The position numbers were made by a program, and so were the translations under genes. Of a stretch of 64,000 nt of DNA, positions 1 to 9,390 are shown one piece after another. This stretch comes from Thalassotalea sp. PP2-459. Its GTDB lineage: Bacteria; Pseudomonadota; Gammaproteobacteria; Enterobacterales; Alteromonadaceae. Below the pieces are notes generated by a model, which saw only the letters and a list, made by a program, of their open reading frames with translations, ran no database searches and was not told the origin of the DNA. The stretch lies in the NCBI RefSeq assembly GCF_001913705.1, contig NZ_MKQD01000034.1, positions 186,001 through 250,000 on the forward strand, in the 5' to 3' direction. Position 1 is the first letter of the stretch; every line of letters begins with the position of its first letter.

Positions 1-644
1 CGCGATTAACAAAGTTATATTTGGAATCATTAAATATGGTTTCATTGATTGTTTTACCTGCGGTCATCGGTATTTATTTAACCGCGCCATTATTAGTACC
101 TGTTTTGTTGGGCGATAAATGGTTAGAAACTATCCCTTTAATTCAGGCTATATCAATCGCCAGCTTGTTTCTAGGGTTACAATCTACTAATGGTTATTTA
201 ATGATGGCATTAGGAAAACCCCAGATATCAACGCTGATAGGGTTTATTCGCGCTGCTTGTATGTTAGGAGCCGTCATTACCTTAAGCCAACTGCATGGTG
301 TGATTGGTGCGGCAGCAGGACTGCTAATTGCTTCTGTTATTGGCTTTGTTTTTTCGTATATATTTGTTTGGGTCTACTTAAAACTAAGTATAGTGGCAAT
401 GATCCGCAGTGTTTTTAATCCACTTGTTTCTGTTGTGGTGATGTTCGCCACGGCCACACTTGCTCATATACAATTATCGGGGATTAATCAGACCTTGTTA
501 TTGGCGATATTGGTGATAACAGGTGGTATTACTTATATTGGCATGATTGCACTCTTATGGCGTTTAAATGGTTGCCCTGACGGAATAGAAAAAAAATTCT
601 TGAACATTGTGCGAGTTCGCCTATTCAAATTAGACGTGATTTAA
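1..644 (+). CDS. Polysaccharide flippase (Wzx/WzxC-like), 3' part only
   Basis: This is the C-terminal part of a multi-span inner-membrane protein of the polysaccharide exporter (MOP) superfamily, which would flip undecaprenyl-linked repeat units to the periplasm. The frame is open to the first base of the window (codons begin at base 3), so the start lies upstream; the TTG at 21 is internal. About 210 residues are visible, with five or six hydrophobic segments and the family-like stretch LLGDKWLETIPLIQ near the beginning. It stops 11 bases before a GT2 glycosyltransferase on the same strand, which fits an EPS operon entering from the left. The family call is firm; the substrate is unknown. 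Confidence 0.8.
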   Translation, partial: RLTKLYLESLNMVSLIVLPAVIGIYLTAPLLVPVLLGDKWLETIPLIQAISIASLFLGLQSTNGYLMMALGKPQISTLIGFIRAACMLGAVITLSQLHGVIGAAAGLLIASVIGFVFSYIFVWVYLKLSIVAMIRSVFNPLVSVVVMFATATLAHIQLSGINQTLLLAILVITGGITYIGMIALLWRLNGCPDGIEKKFLNIVRVRLFKLDVI

Positions 645-655
645 AGAGAGTAAAC

Positions 656-1543
656 GTGAAACAGGATATAACGGTAAGTATCGCGACAACCGCGGAAGGA
701 AAGCGTAAACATCAACTTGAACGGGCAATAGCGAGTGTGTTGTCTCAGGAAGGGTGTTCATTTAAATTACACATCATTATTAACGGTAATCGTTTCGACA
801 AGACGTTTCGTGCACAATTAGAACAAGATCAACGATTCACCTGTTTTTATCGTGAGGAAGGGCACTTACCAAAAGCCTTAATTTACGCTAGGCAAGTGAT
901 CGATACAGACTATTTCTGTTTTCTTGATGATGATGATGAGCTGTTACCTAACTCTTTATCATACCGGCTAGATGGTTTCGACAACTCGCTAGACGTGGTT
1001 GTTGGTAATGGTGTTAGATGTGATACGCAAACAAAAGAAGAAGTGATTTCACACCCTTATTTTGATGATTACCAACAAGACCCCATGCTTGCGTTATTTG
1101 GAAAAAGCGGTACGTGGTTATCAAGTTGCGCGGGTCTTTTTAGAACATCTGCAATTCCAACTGAATATTTTTCTGACTATATAAAATACGCAGAGTGGAG
1201 TTATTTAGCCTTTAAAATTGCGCTAAACCATCAAGTAGGGTTTGTTAATAAGCCTTGTCATCGCGTTAATATTCAACCTGGTTCACTGTCTAGTCATAGT
1301 GCGTATTTAGAAGGGCAAATGGCTTTGCTTGAGGCATTAAAGAGTATGCAATTACCCGCTAGAGTGATGCCATTATTTAACGATAAATTGATTGATACAT
1401 GCCATGTTCTGTCGGTTCATTACCTTAGTGAAGGTAAAATGTATAAAAGCTGGAAAACGCATTTTGCGTCGATGAAAACATGGAAAGGCTTCTGTCAGTA
1501 TGTCTTATACACCCGACATGTGATAATAGGGAGTTTTAAGTAA
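656..1543 (+). CDS. Glycosyltransferase family 2
   Basis: A 295-residue GT-A glycosyltransferase, expected at the cytoplasmic face of the inner membrane, adding a sugar to a lipid-linked repeat unit. The N-terminus has the GT2 pattern (TVSIATTAEGKRKHQLERAI), and an acidic DXD-type run (FLDDDDELLP) near residues 88-97 would bind the nucleotide-sugar metal. The GTG start at 656 follows AAAGAGAG at a suitable distance, and the gene lies 11 bases after the flippase, so the two are probably co-transcribed. The donor and acceptor cannot be read from sequence. It is the last + strand gene before a convergent block. Confidence 0.85.
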   Translation: MKQDITVSIATTAEGKRKHQLERAIASVLSQEGCSFKLHIIINGNRFDKTFRAQLEQDQRFTCFYREEGHLPKALIYARQVIDTDYFCFLDDDDELLPNSLSYRLDGFDNSLDVVVGNGVRCDTQTKEEVISHPYFDDYQQDPMLALFGKSGTWLSSCAGLFRTSAIPTEYFSDYIKYAEWSYLAFKIALNHQVGFVNKPCHRVNIQPGSLSSHSAYLEGQMALLEALKSMQLPARVMPLFNDKLIDTCHVLSVHYLSEGKMYKSWKTHFASMKTWKGFCQYVLYTRHVIIGSFK

Positions 1544-1552
1544 CTCAAAAGG

Positions 1553-1581
1553 TAGCCGTTATCTAAGTAAAATAACGGCTA
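1553..1581. terminator. Hairpin between convergent genes
   Basis: TAGCCGTTAT at 1553-1562 pairs perfectly with ATAACGGCTA at 1572-1581 around a 9-base loop. It sits 10 bases after the GT2 stop and between convergent genes, where a two-way terminator is expected. Neither side has a clear U-run, so Rho-independent action is not assured. It may instead protect a 3' end. Confidence 0.4.
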
Positions 1582-1665
1582 TAACGTTGATTAGCTTTCT
1601 GGAAGACTTTTGTTTTTCGTTCATTATAAGTCCAATGTTTTTAAGGATAGGTGACCGATGAAGCA

Positions 1666-2739
1666 TTAATGTTTCTCTAGGGTAAAAAGCTTCCCACTAA
1701 AGTGCGCTGTATTGGTTGTAGTAAATAAAAACTTATCGTCGGGTACAGTGCCAATAGGTTGGTAAACATACGCATACTTAGAACCATTAATTTCAGGTGA
1801 TGCTTGATAGGGAAAAGCTTTTATTTTACGCCAATTTTTCCCATCGGCGCTGAACCAAATTGCAGCCTCTTCAGCGATTGCTTGTTGGCAGCCCGGCTCG
1901 TAATTAACACCGAGATAATAACCACCAGATTGTGTTTTCGTGCAGTGATATGCGGGAGCGTCAATCTTGGCGACTTGCGCTAATTCATTCGTGTGTAAAT
2001 CAAACCGATAGATATAATTAATGTCGTCTGCGGCAGCGTCTTTTCCTGCATCCATCCCCCAAACTAGAGCATCGTTAAAAAACATCAGTGATACTGCGCG
2101 CCAAGTTTGACTACCGCCGTTAAACTTTTCTATTGAGGTAAAGTTATCTTCAGTATAATAAAACCATGATTGTTGATCAGAATCACCGGTGGTGATCCAA
2201 ATTCTTTCACGGAATTCATCCCAATAAACTCCGTGAATATGCTTTATTTCTTCGCCAGAAAACGTGTGTTCTATTTGTAGTTCAGTACCATTGTTCACAA
2301 TACCGATAATATTGATTTCTCTGCCTTTTTGATTAGCATACTCGCCAAAATATACATTTCCATCTGGCGTAATTGCGATACCGTTTCTAAGGGGTGGAAG
2401 TATATTGCTGTTGGAAAAATCGAAGATTGGCGTTGCGACATTTTTATCTTTCGCAGGGTCAAATCGATACACTTTGTCATAAATCACCAGCACGACTTTT
2501 GATGGCAGCTCAATGACATGACCTAGCCCCATTCCTTTATTGAGTTTTCGTACCAATGCACTTCTGGCGATTTTATCTTTAATTGTTGCTACAAGACCTT
2601 CACCGTTTGGCGGAATTTGGAAATAACGTTCAAATTTTTCAGTGTTATAGATATATTTGTAAACAATGTGATCATTAACAACTAAACAATAATCTTCGGC
2701 GGAAAAATGAGGGTAATAATCATTTTGTAATTTTTTCAT
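1666..2739 (-). CDS. Unknown beta-propeller-like protein of a polysaccharide locus
   Basis: A 357-residue protein I cannot assign. It has no signal peptide or membrane span. It is rich in short beta-strand and turn patterns, with aromatic-Asp repeats such as YWDEFRERIWITTGDSD and TPDGNVYFGEY about every 40-50 residues, which suggests a propeller fold like BNR/Kelch-type proteins. A phrase near the C-terminus (AIWFSADGKNWRKI) resembles an Asp-box (S-x-D-x-G-x-x-W), as seen in sialidase-like propellers. It lies 36 bases after the sulfotransferase gene on the same strand, so it is probably the last gene of that block. A carbohydrate-binding or hydrolase-like role is inference only. Confidence 0.5.
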   Translation of the reverse strand: MKKLQNDYYPHFSAEDYCLVVNDHIVYKYIYNTEKFERYFQIPPNGEGLVATIKDKIARSALVRKLNKGMGLGHVIELPSKVVLVIYDKVYRFDPAKDKNVATPIFDFSNSNILPPLRNGIAITPDGNVYFGEYANQKGREINIIGIVNNGTELQIEHTFSGEEIKHIHGVYWDEFRERIWITTGDSDQQSWFYYTEDNFTSIEKFNGGSQTWRAVSLMFFNDALVWGMDAGKDAAADDINYIYRFDLHTNELAQVAKIDAPAYHCTKTQSGGYYLGVNYEPGCQQAIAEEAAIWFSADGKNWRKIKAFPYQASPEINGSKYAYVYQPIGTVPDDKFLFTTTNTAHFSGKLFTLEKH

Positions 2740-2775
2740 TTTATTAAAACAAGCTTTTTGAAGTTAATTTAAAAG

Positions 2776-3537
2776 TTATGCTCTATTTTTTACCTGTTCA
2801 CTTATAGAACTATTGTCGAAGTTGTAGCCTAACGTTTTTATGTCTTGTTCGTAGACTTGCTCAACTATCTTTTTTGTTTTTTCTGTGTAATAAGTCATAT
2901 AATTATTATGTTGGCTTTTATTTTGAATAGAGATTTCCGCATCGATGTTGAGTTTATTTGATATGAATTGAAAGTCATCATCCATATTTTCTAAGAAACC
3001 AATAAAGTCTAATGACACCTTTTCGTGTCTATCAATAATGTAGTGTGTTTGAGGGCGAAAGTGGTGCCATTTTTGAATGTTCTCTTTATTAACCCATTCA
3101 GTTACAAATTGCTCAAAGCTAGAAAACATAGACAACTCTTTTTCAAACCATGCTTTGTCTTTTTCGCCAAAACCACCTTTTTTAAGAAAAAAGTAGGCAG
3201 AAACCAATCTATCCCAAGGGTTTCTAACAAAAGTAAACTTATAATAGTTTTTAATATTTTTGGGCTCAAATATCACTAAGTACTCATTTATTGATGTATG
3301 TCCCCCAGCTAGGTTTCCAAATAACTTTTTACAGACAGAAACGCCTGCACATTTTGGAATGTGAACAAATATTGCCTTATTATCATCAAAAGGTTTGTAA
3401 GAATAACCGTCATTTGTTTCAATTTTTCTCTTAGTTTGCAACGAGTCGAATATTTTGGGGTTGTGTTTTTTATAAGCGAATCGTAACAATCTAAGGTAAA
3501 TATTATCAGGTAAAATACTCACGAGCTTTTTTTTCAT
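2776..3537 (-). CDS. Sulfotransferase family 2-type protein
   Basis: Probably a PAPS-dependent carbohydrate sulfotransferase. The 5'-phosphosulfate loop is HIPKCAG at about residues 59-65, and the 3'-phosphate-binding motif is FVRNPWDRLVSAY at about 103-115. I chose the ATG at 3537 (253 residues) because GGAAG lies 5 bases before it; an ATG at 3549 and a longer frame back to 3591 also exist and would overlap the upstream gene. The protein has no signal peptide, so it should act in the cytoplasm, where PAPS is made. The context suggests that the EPS, or an intermediate of it, is sulfated, which is common in marine polysaccharides. Confidence 0.8.
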   Translation of the reverse strand: MKKKLVSILPDNIYLRLLRFAYKKHNPKIFDSLQTKRKIETNDGYSYKPFDDNKAIFVHIPKCAGVSVCKKLFGNLAGGHTSINEYLVIFEPKNIKNYYKFTFVRNPWDRLVSAYFFLKKGGFGEKDKAWFEKELSMFSSFEQFVTEWVNKENIQKWHHFRPQTHYIIDRHEKVSLDFIGFLENMDDDFQFISNKLNIDAEISIQNKSQHNNYMTYYTEKTKKIVEQVYEQDIKTLGYNFDNSSISEQVKNRA

Positions 3538-3569
3538 ATTATCTTCCATAATTAAAATTTCAAAGTTAT

Positions 3570-6518
3570 TTATCTTGGTGTTAAAGCCCATTTAGGATTT
3601 GAATGATAGCTTTCCTTAATCGCAATATTGTTTTGGATAAATCGCCACAACGGTAAACCATTTTCTTGATCTTTAACATAAGATGCTGCACACATTGCGA
3701 TTGAATAATAACCGTGTTCTGTATCTTGTCCGGCAGCAACGTTTTTTATCAGTTGTGTTACGTATGACGCTTGGTAATTACCAAAAACGTTTTGCCAATT
3801 AGTAAACCAGTTCGTCTGATTATCGTGTGTCGGTAAAACGTAAGCAAATAATAAGTTAGGCTCTATGTCGTATGAAAAAATGCCTCTTATTGGGCGTGAT
3901 GAATATTCTAGCAATTTCTCAGTTGGCCAACCTAACTCAGCAGCGCGACCCATCGCGCTGACAATAAAGTTTTGCATCCATGGTGCGGTTGCGCGTGATA
4001 CATTCTCAGTCTTAACAAATTTATCACTAACATATGAGGCACTAGTGATCCCAGAACCCCAATAACCTAGTTCAGAAGGTTCGCCGTTACCTACAAACGA
4101 GGTTGATATGTTGTCAAAAGAAAAATCATATAAATCTTGTAAAGCTGGTTGGCTATTACCTACGCGGTACTTACCTTCCCAAAGAGCAATACCATTTGAA
4201 ATTAACTGGCCAAAGTATGCTTTTTCGTGAAAGCCGTCAGGAATAATATCGTATGTATGAACACGGGTGCGTAAATGCCATGCTTGAGCGCGCACTTCGC
4301 CAGAATACATTGCTCCTTCACTGCCTGTTGGGCCTCGACCATAACTACGTTTATAGGCTTTTGCATTGCTGTCACCACTAACAAATGCAGCAGAAAATAG
4401 CATTTGTTCTAGGTAGTAATAATCGCCAGTTAATAAGTATTGTAATGACGAAATATCAGGGTGGTGCGCAGTATCTGGTCGCCAAGGTGTTGAATCAACC
4501 TCACCGACATAAGGTATTTTATCGTCGTCATCAATTTCATGCCAAGTGGGTCGGTACGTCCAATGTGTTGGGCGAGCACCTGGCGCCATCGACACTATAC
4601 GTCCTAAACCTGATACTTCCTTTTCAAAGTCAAAGGTTCTTTCGTCATCACCCTCACGGTAGTGCATTGGCCAATTTCCAGATAGATCTGCCTGAGTAAA
4701 AGCAATATCCGCTAAACGCCAATCACCTGTATATAACCACTTTACTGTCCAAGAAGGGTATAAGCCAATATCAGGTCTACCACCGGCAGTTGCCATAGCC
4801 GGTTGCCAGAAGCCTTTTTGATAAATGTCGGTATCCCTCGACTGCCATTCATTCCAGTAGGCGGTTATCTTATTGGCTGGGATCTCTTTACTGGTATCAA
4901 AGTGTGGTACTGACGGTGTTTGTACTAGGTACGCTAGATTATGATCAATGGAAATAGGTGAGTCGTCATAGGTAGAAAAACTCTTTGTCCATCTTGTTCT
5001 TGCTTGATGGTTGATATCATCTTTTTGGTAAACTAAAGCCTGTTCAGTACCTAAATGTAACGTTACATCGTAAAGCTGATCTTGTAATGTTGTTGTGTTG
5101 ATATTTTCACTTACAAAACGTACAGAGTATTCGCCTAAGCTTTTCCAATAGGTTACATAAAATAACGGCCTAATAGATTTATACTCATCGCTGCCAATGT
5201 CATAATTTCTCTGCGTTGAATGGTCTGCGAGTAACAATGTTGTCGCCACAGGACCATCCTGCCATAACGTATAATGATTATTAGTTAATAAGCTACGTGC
5301 AGATATTGTATGTTCAACGCCATCAAAATTATAAGTAAACCTTGCATCAAACCCAACACCATCAGCGAGTAACTGGCTTTTAGAAAAAGGAGTGAAAGAC
5401 TCAGGGCTATCGTTAACAATATTAGCAGTCACGTCTGTATTCTCTTCTAATGAGCCTATTACAAAGCTAAGAATTGCGTGTTTGACGGAGCCATCATCAT
5501 AGCGTTGTTTGACTGTAGCTTGAGCTGAAACATTTTGACCATTAATTCTAATTGTTGGACTATCAGCAATTTCCCCTTTAATAAAAGGGCGTGCAATTTG
5601 AATCGGTAAATTTGTCCTCTGTTTATTAATAGGTTCTTTGATGATTATCGTATTGGTAGTAGGCTCAATAGGTTCTTCTTCAAAAAATGCTGAAATGGTC
5701 AGTACGTCAGAAATATTTATTGTGCATGTTGCTGCTGAAGCAGGACAATTTTCCCAAGACAAAAAATCAAAGCCGTTATCGCCTGTACTTTCAAAGGTTA
5801 ATTGTGTGTTTTTTTCGACAGAGTATTGGCAGTAATTGGTACAGGTTTCATCTAACTGTTCAATATACACACTACCATTACCGCTCACATTAAGCCTTAC
5901 ATCAACTTCATTCTGACTTAATGTTTCAAAGTCAGCGCGAACAATGGTGTAACCATTTACAGTGACATTGCAGGTTAGTTCAGTGGTAGTACAGCCCTCA
6001 CTCCAGCCGGAAAATTCTGCCCCTTCATCTGGTTGTGCAATCACAGTGACGACAGTGTCAGGCGCAAGATCATATTCGCACTCAATATCACATGTTTCAG
6101 CAAGCTGAGGAATCGATACGCTGCCGTTACCCAATGCTAATACGAGAAGTTGAGTCGCTTCCTTTGGTGTGAATTCTGCTTTAACGTTTTTATTACTGTT
6201 TAGGGTAAGTTTACATTCTTGCTGCTGACAACCTTGCCAACCATTAAATTGGAAGTCATCTGTATTAGGTGTGGCAATCAACGTAACGGTTGAGTGTGCT
6301 TTAGCGTTAATCGTACAATCTTGGGAGCAGCTTTGGTTTAATTCAACGATGTCAACTTTGCCTTCGCCATCGCCAACAAACTGAATATTAATTGAGTAGT
6401 CGTCAATTGGCGTAATAATGGCTTTTGAATCGCTGTCACCTCCTCCTCCACAAGCAGCGAGTGTACAGGTGATGAAAATAGAGAGTATTCGAGACAATTG
6501 TTGCCGAATAAAAAACAT
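3570..6518 (-). CDS. Large lipoprotein with three Cys-paired repeats and a lyase-like body
   Basis: A 982-residue secreted lipoprotein: the signal peptide ends in lipobox LAAC (Cys23), followed by GGGGDSDS. Residues about 41-116, 123-197 and 206-279 form three divergent InlB-type/bacterial repeat domains, each with a C-x(3)-C pair near the start and a (G/S)W..(G)C...C pair later. From about residue 290 a region (IQIARPFIKGEI, then DGSVKHAILSFVIG) resembles the N-terminal beta domain of PcRGLX/YetA-type exo-rhamnogalacturonan lyases. The rest is Trp- and Tyr-rich and could be an alpha/alpha barrel. A polysaccharide lyase or hydrolase on the outer membrane is my inference. It overlaps no neighbour if the sulfotransferase starts at 3537. 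Confidence 0.6.
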   Translation of the reverse strand: MFFIRQQLSRILSIFITCTLAACGGGGDSDSKAIITPIDDYSINIQFVGDGEGKVDIVELNQSCSQDCTINAKAHSTVTLIATPNTDDFQFNGWQGCQQQECKLTLNSNKNVKAEFTPKEATQLLVLALGNGSVSIPQLAETCDIECEYDLAPDTVVTVIAQPDEGAEFSGWSEGCTTTELTCNVTVNGYTIVRADFETLSQNEVDVRLNVSGNGSVYIEQLDETCTNYCQYSVEKNTQLTFESTGDNGFDFLSWENCPASAATCTINISDVLTISAFFEEEPIEPTTNTIIIKEPINKQRTNLPIQIARPFIKGEIADSPTIRINGQNVSAQATVKQRYDDGSVKHAILSFVIGSLEENTDVTANIVNDSPESFTPFSKSQLLADGVGFDARFTYNFDGVEHTISARSLLTNNHYTLWQDGPVATTLLLADHSTQRNYDIGSDEYKSIRPLFYVTYWKSLGEYSVRFVSENINTTTLQDQLYDVTLHLGTEQALVYQKDDINHQARTRWTKSFSTYDDSPISIDHNLAYLVQTPSVPHFDTSKEIPANKITAYWNEWQSRDTDIYQKGFWQPAMATAGGRPDIGLYPSWTVKWLYTGDWRLADIAFTQADLSGNWPMHYREGDDERTFDFEKEVSGLGRIVSMAPGARPTHWTYRPTWHEIDDDDKIPYVGEVDSTPWRPDTAHHPDISSLQYLLTGDYYYLEQMLFSAAFVSGDSNAKAYKRSYGRGPTGSEGAMYSGEVRAQAWHLRTRVHTYDIIPDGFHEKAYFGQLISNGIALWEGKYRVGNSQPALQDLYDFSFDNISTSFVGNGEPSELGYWGSGITSASYVSDKFVKTENVSRATAPWMQNFIVSAMGRAAELGWPTEKLLEYSSRPIRGIFSYDIEPNLLFAYVLPTHDNQTNWFTNWQNVFGNYQASYVTQLIKNVAAGQDTEHGYYSIAMCAASYVKDQENGLPLWRFIQNNIAIKESYHSNPKWALTPR

Positions 6519-6553
6519 AAAAAATATATCCTAAAATTGCTGAAAAATGTACG

Positions 6554-7753
6554 TCACTGTATAACTATTAATTGTAGTTGCTCACGCAGTTGATGCCAAT
6601 GATGAACTGAGTTTTTTAGAGCCTGAATTTCTGTATTGAAATTAGGCGCTAGTGCTTGATTATCAAGGCGCTGACCAAAATCAGATGAGCTACCTGAAAA
6701 GATACTACTTATCAGTATATTACCAAGCTCCACATTATAATGAGCAGGTTCCCAATACCATTGCATTGCTTGATGTGGCTGCATTAGTTTTTCGGGTTCT
6801 AACGTATATTGATTAAAACCACTAAAATCCCACAACGTTATGTATTGAGATTGATGATCTCGAACCACATTTGCAAGAGTTGTTTTCCATTGTAAATAGA
6901 GCTCAAAGTAACCTTGTTGATTAATAGCGTGTAAGTAGCTGTAATGGTAGGGATTAATAAAAAGATGCAGGGTGATTTTTTTACTCTGCACCACGTTTAT
7001 TAATTCAAGTAACTTTTCAAATTTAGGGCTTATAGGTGTGCCTTCGTTACTGGTTAACTGCCATGGCTTTTGGCTTAACTTTTCTTTTACAAACCCCAGC
7101 TTTTGTTTAAAAAGAGGCTTTTTCCCTTCAGATTTAACAATATTAATATACGATTGGGCACTGTTGAGACCGAAAGGTCCAATACTGTCCACAACAGAAT
7201 TTTGCTGGCTCATGGTAAAAAGCGATGAGATGAGCGCATCGACTGAATAGACTAATGCTAAACGTTCTGTATAACGTTGTTTGGCGTGCTTAAAACCTTC
7301 GGCTGAAAATAAACGGTGTCCGTAACTCGTTTTTGTGGCATTGGTTTCATTGCCTGTGGGGGTAACCAGAAAATCAAAAAAATCTAAACCAAATACAATG
7401 GTTTCAAGGTTGGGACTGGTATTAATTGCGTGATAGATGTGATCAATTTGTGAATGCAGCGTAGCGCCAGCTAACCCTAGGTTATAGACTTTTTTACCTT
7501 CAAAAGCAGGGTGGTAGGGCGACAGTCCCATTTCAACTCGGGAATTACCCATCAATAATACATCAGGCTTAACGTGTTCAACGCGATAAGGTTTACTGAT
7601 GCGCACTCGGTTGCTTGCTTCTGGTTTCACTTTATTGATATTTGAAATCGTTGGTGACCAATACATACCAAAGGGATCAATAAACCAATTAATACCGCCA
7701 ACCCCAATGAGCAAAAGAATGGTAATGAAGCTGAATTTCTTTAAATAAGTCAT
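6554..7753 (-). CDS. SGNH-like membrane-anchored protein paired with MBOAT
   Basis: A 399-residue protein with one N-terminal membrane anchor (residues about 7-25) and a periplasmic body. The motif LLMGNSRVEMGL puts Ser71 where the GDS serine of SGNH hydrolases sits, and WEPAHYN near residue 333 resembles the C-terminal D-x-x-H block but with Glu in place of Asp. It ends 2 bases from the MBOAT gene. Such pairs (AlgI with AlgJ/AlgX) move acetyl groups from the cytoplasm to a periplasmic polysaccharide, so an acyltransferase step on the EPS is the likely role. Family identity below the fold level is uncertain. Confidence 0.6.
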   Translation of the reverse strand: MTYLKKFSFITILLLIGVGGINWFIDPFGMYWSPTISNINKVKPEASNRVRISKPYRVEHVKPDVLLMGNSRVEMGLSPYHPAFEGKKVYNLGLAGATLHSQIDHIYHAINTSPNLETIVFGLDFFDFLVTPTGNETNATKTSYGHRLFSAEGFKHAKQRYTERLALVYSVDALISSLFTMSQQNSVVDSIGPFGLNSAQSYINIVKSEGKKPLFKQKLGFVKEKLSQKPWQLTSNEGTPISPKFEKLLELINVVQSKKITLHLFINPYHYSYLHAINQQGYFELYLQWKTTLANVVRDHQSQYITLWDFSGFNQYTLEPEKLMQPHQAMQWYWEPAHYNVELGNILISSIFSGSSSDFGQRLDNQALAPNFNTEIQALKNSVHHWHQLREQLQLIVIQ

Positions 7754-7755
7754 AG

Positions 7756-9324
7756 TTAAAATTGAAAGTATAGAAATTCACTTACCTGGTTGAGCGTCAA
7801 TAACCCTAAAACAAACGCTAACGCAGAAAGAAAAGCAAATTTTGTTGAATACGAAAATTGAAGCTGCTGTGCTATTTTTTTTGCGGGCCAAATAGCATTC
7901 GTAGTATCAAACTGTAGCGTGCTTAAAGTCGCTTTATGTTTGGCAAACATATCTTGTATATTAGGCAGTACTAATACCACGAGCGTTAATGTGATTATCC
8001 ATAGCCAAGTTTTAACAAAAACTGCACCGCCGCCGAGCGTAGGAGTAATAGCTAAAGAATCTAATACTTGATGAAGCGGAGATAATTTAACATAAATCGC
8101 GTTTGGCATGGATATGCCGTTCAACCCAGCCATACCAGATAACATGTTTAGTGCACCATCTAATGTAACGGCTCTAAAAAATACCCAACCGATGATCACG
8201 GCAATAATCGTGATAAACCAGGCCAAATACCGGTATAACATACTGTTTACAAAAGAAACCCCACTAGACTTTATCATGTGTTGCCAGCTGTGGTTAATAA
8301 TTAAGTATGAACCGTGTAAACCGCCCCAAATGACAAAATTCCAACCTGCGCCATGCCATAAGCCACCGAGTAACATGGTAATTAATAAATTGGTATAGCG
8401 AGAAACTTGGCCTTTTCGGTTACCGCCTAAGGCAATATACACATAATCGCGTAAAAATTTAGATAAGGTCATATGCCATCGCCGCCAAAACTCTGAAATA
8501 TTGGCCGCTTTATAGGGGGAATAAAAGTTCAGCGGCAGCACAATGCCAAATATTCTTGCAAGCCCGACGGCCATATCTGAATAACCAGAAAAATCAAAAT
8601 ATAATTGAAAAGTATAGGCTAGTGCACCTCCCCAAGCAGTAAAAAAATCGATACTTTCACCAGCATCCGCCATTGAGAATATTGGGGTAGCATAAATGGC
8701 AATGCCATCAGCAATCACCGTTTTTTTGAATAAGCCAATGGCAAAAATAGACAAGCCAATGGCGACATCGTTCGCGTTTAACTGAAAGGCTTTATTTCGT
8801 TCAAATTGCGGCAACATATCTTTGTGGTGAACGATGGGGCCAGCAATAAGTTGCGGAAAAAATGACACAAATAACGCATAGTGTAAAAAGCTGTATTCTT
8901 TGGTGATACCTTTGTATGAATCAACTAAATAGGCAATTTGTTGGAAGGTGAAAAATGAAATTGCCAGTGGCAGAATAATATTGCCAATAGAGTAATCAAC
9001 ATCAAATACACTATTAACATTATTGAGTATAAATCCAGCGTACTTAAAATACGCGATAGCGGACAAATTTACCGCGATACCGAAAATGAGTAACCCTTTA
9101 TGTTTTGAGCGACCACCCAACATACCGCCTAATAGGTAATTAAACCCCATAGAGGCAAGTAACAATAAAAGATAAACCGGATTCCACCAACCGTAAAAAA
9201 ATAAAGAGCACGCCACCAGCACCGCAATTGCAGGCTCATTGCCGTAACGCTTTGCTATTTGTAAAAACAACAAAATGGTTAATGGTAAAAAAAAGAAAAG
9301 AAATTCAACCGAATTAAATAACAC
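7756..9324 (-). CDS. MBOAT family O-acyltransferase (AlgI-like)
   Basis: A 522-residue polytopic membrane protein of the MBOAT/AlgI-DltB type. The family block FWRRWHMTLSKFLRDY is followed by LLGGLWHGAGWNFVIWGGLHG, which contains the invariant membrane histidine. Such proteins pass an acyl group, usually acetyl, across the inner membrane to a periplasmic partner; here the partner is probably the SGNH-like product encoded 2 bases downstream. The gene is the first of the - strand block and faces manC across a 149-base divergent gap. The target polymer is presumably the EPS of this locus. Alginate is unlikely because no other alg gene is present. Confidence 0.88.
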   Translation of the reverse strand: MLFNSVEFLFFFLPLTILLFLQIAKRYGNEPAIAVLVACSLFFYGWWNPVYLLLLLASMGFNYLLGGMLGGRSKHKGLLIFGIAVNLSAIAYFKYAGFILNNVNSVFDVDYSIGNIILPLAISFFTFQQIAYLVDSYKGITKEYSFLHYALFVSFFPQLIAGPIVHHKDMLPQFERNKAFQLNANDVAIGLSIFAIGLFKKTVIADGIAIYATPIFSMADAGESIDFFTAWGGALAYTFQLYFDFSGYSDMAVGLARIFGIVLPLNFYSPYKAANISEFWRRWHMTLSKFLRDYVYIALGGNRKGQVSRYTNLLITMLLGGLWHGAGWNFVIWGGLHGSYLIINHSWQHMIKSSGVSFVNSMLYRYLAWFITIIAVIIGWVFFRAVTLDGALNMLSGMAGLNGISMPNAIYVKLSPLHQVLDSLAITPTLGGGAVFVKTWLWIITLTLVVLVLPNIQDMFAKHKATLSTLQFDTTNAIWPAKKIAQQLQFSYSTKFAFLSALAFVLGLLTLNQVSEFLYFQF

Positions 9325-9390
9325 CTAACTTCCTTGCGTTTCGTATTATGTTTCGTGATTGCAATTTAACTATCTGCTTATGATTGATAA

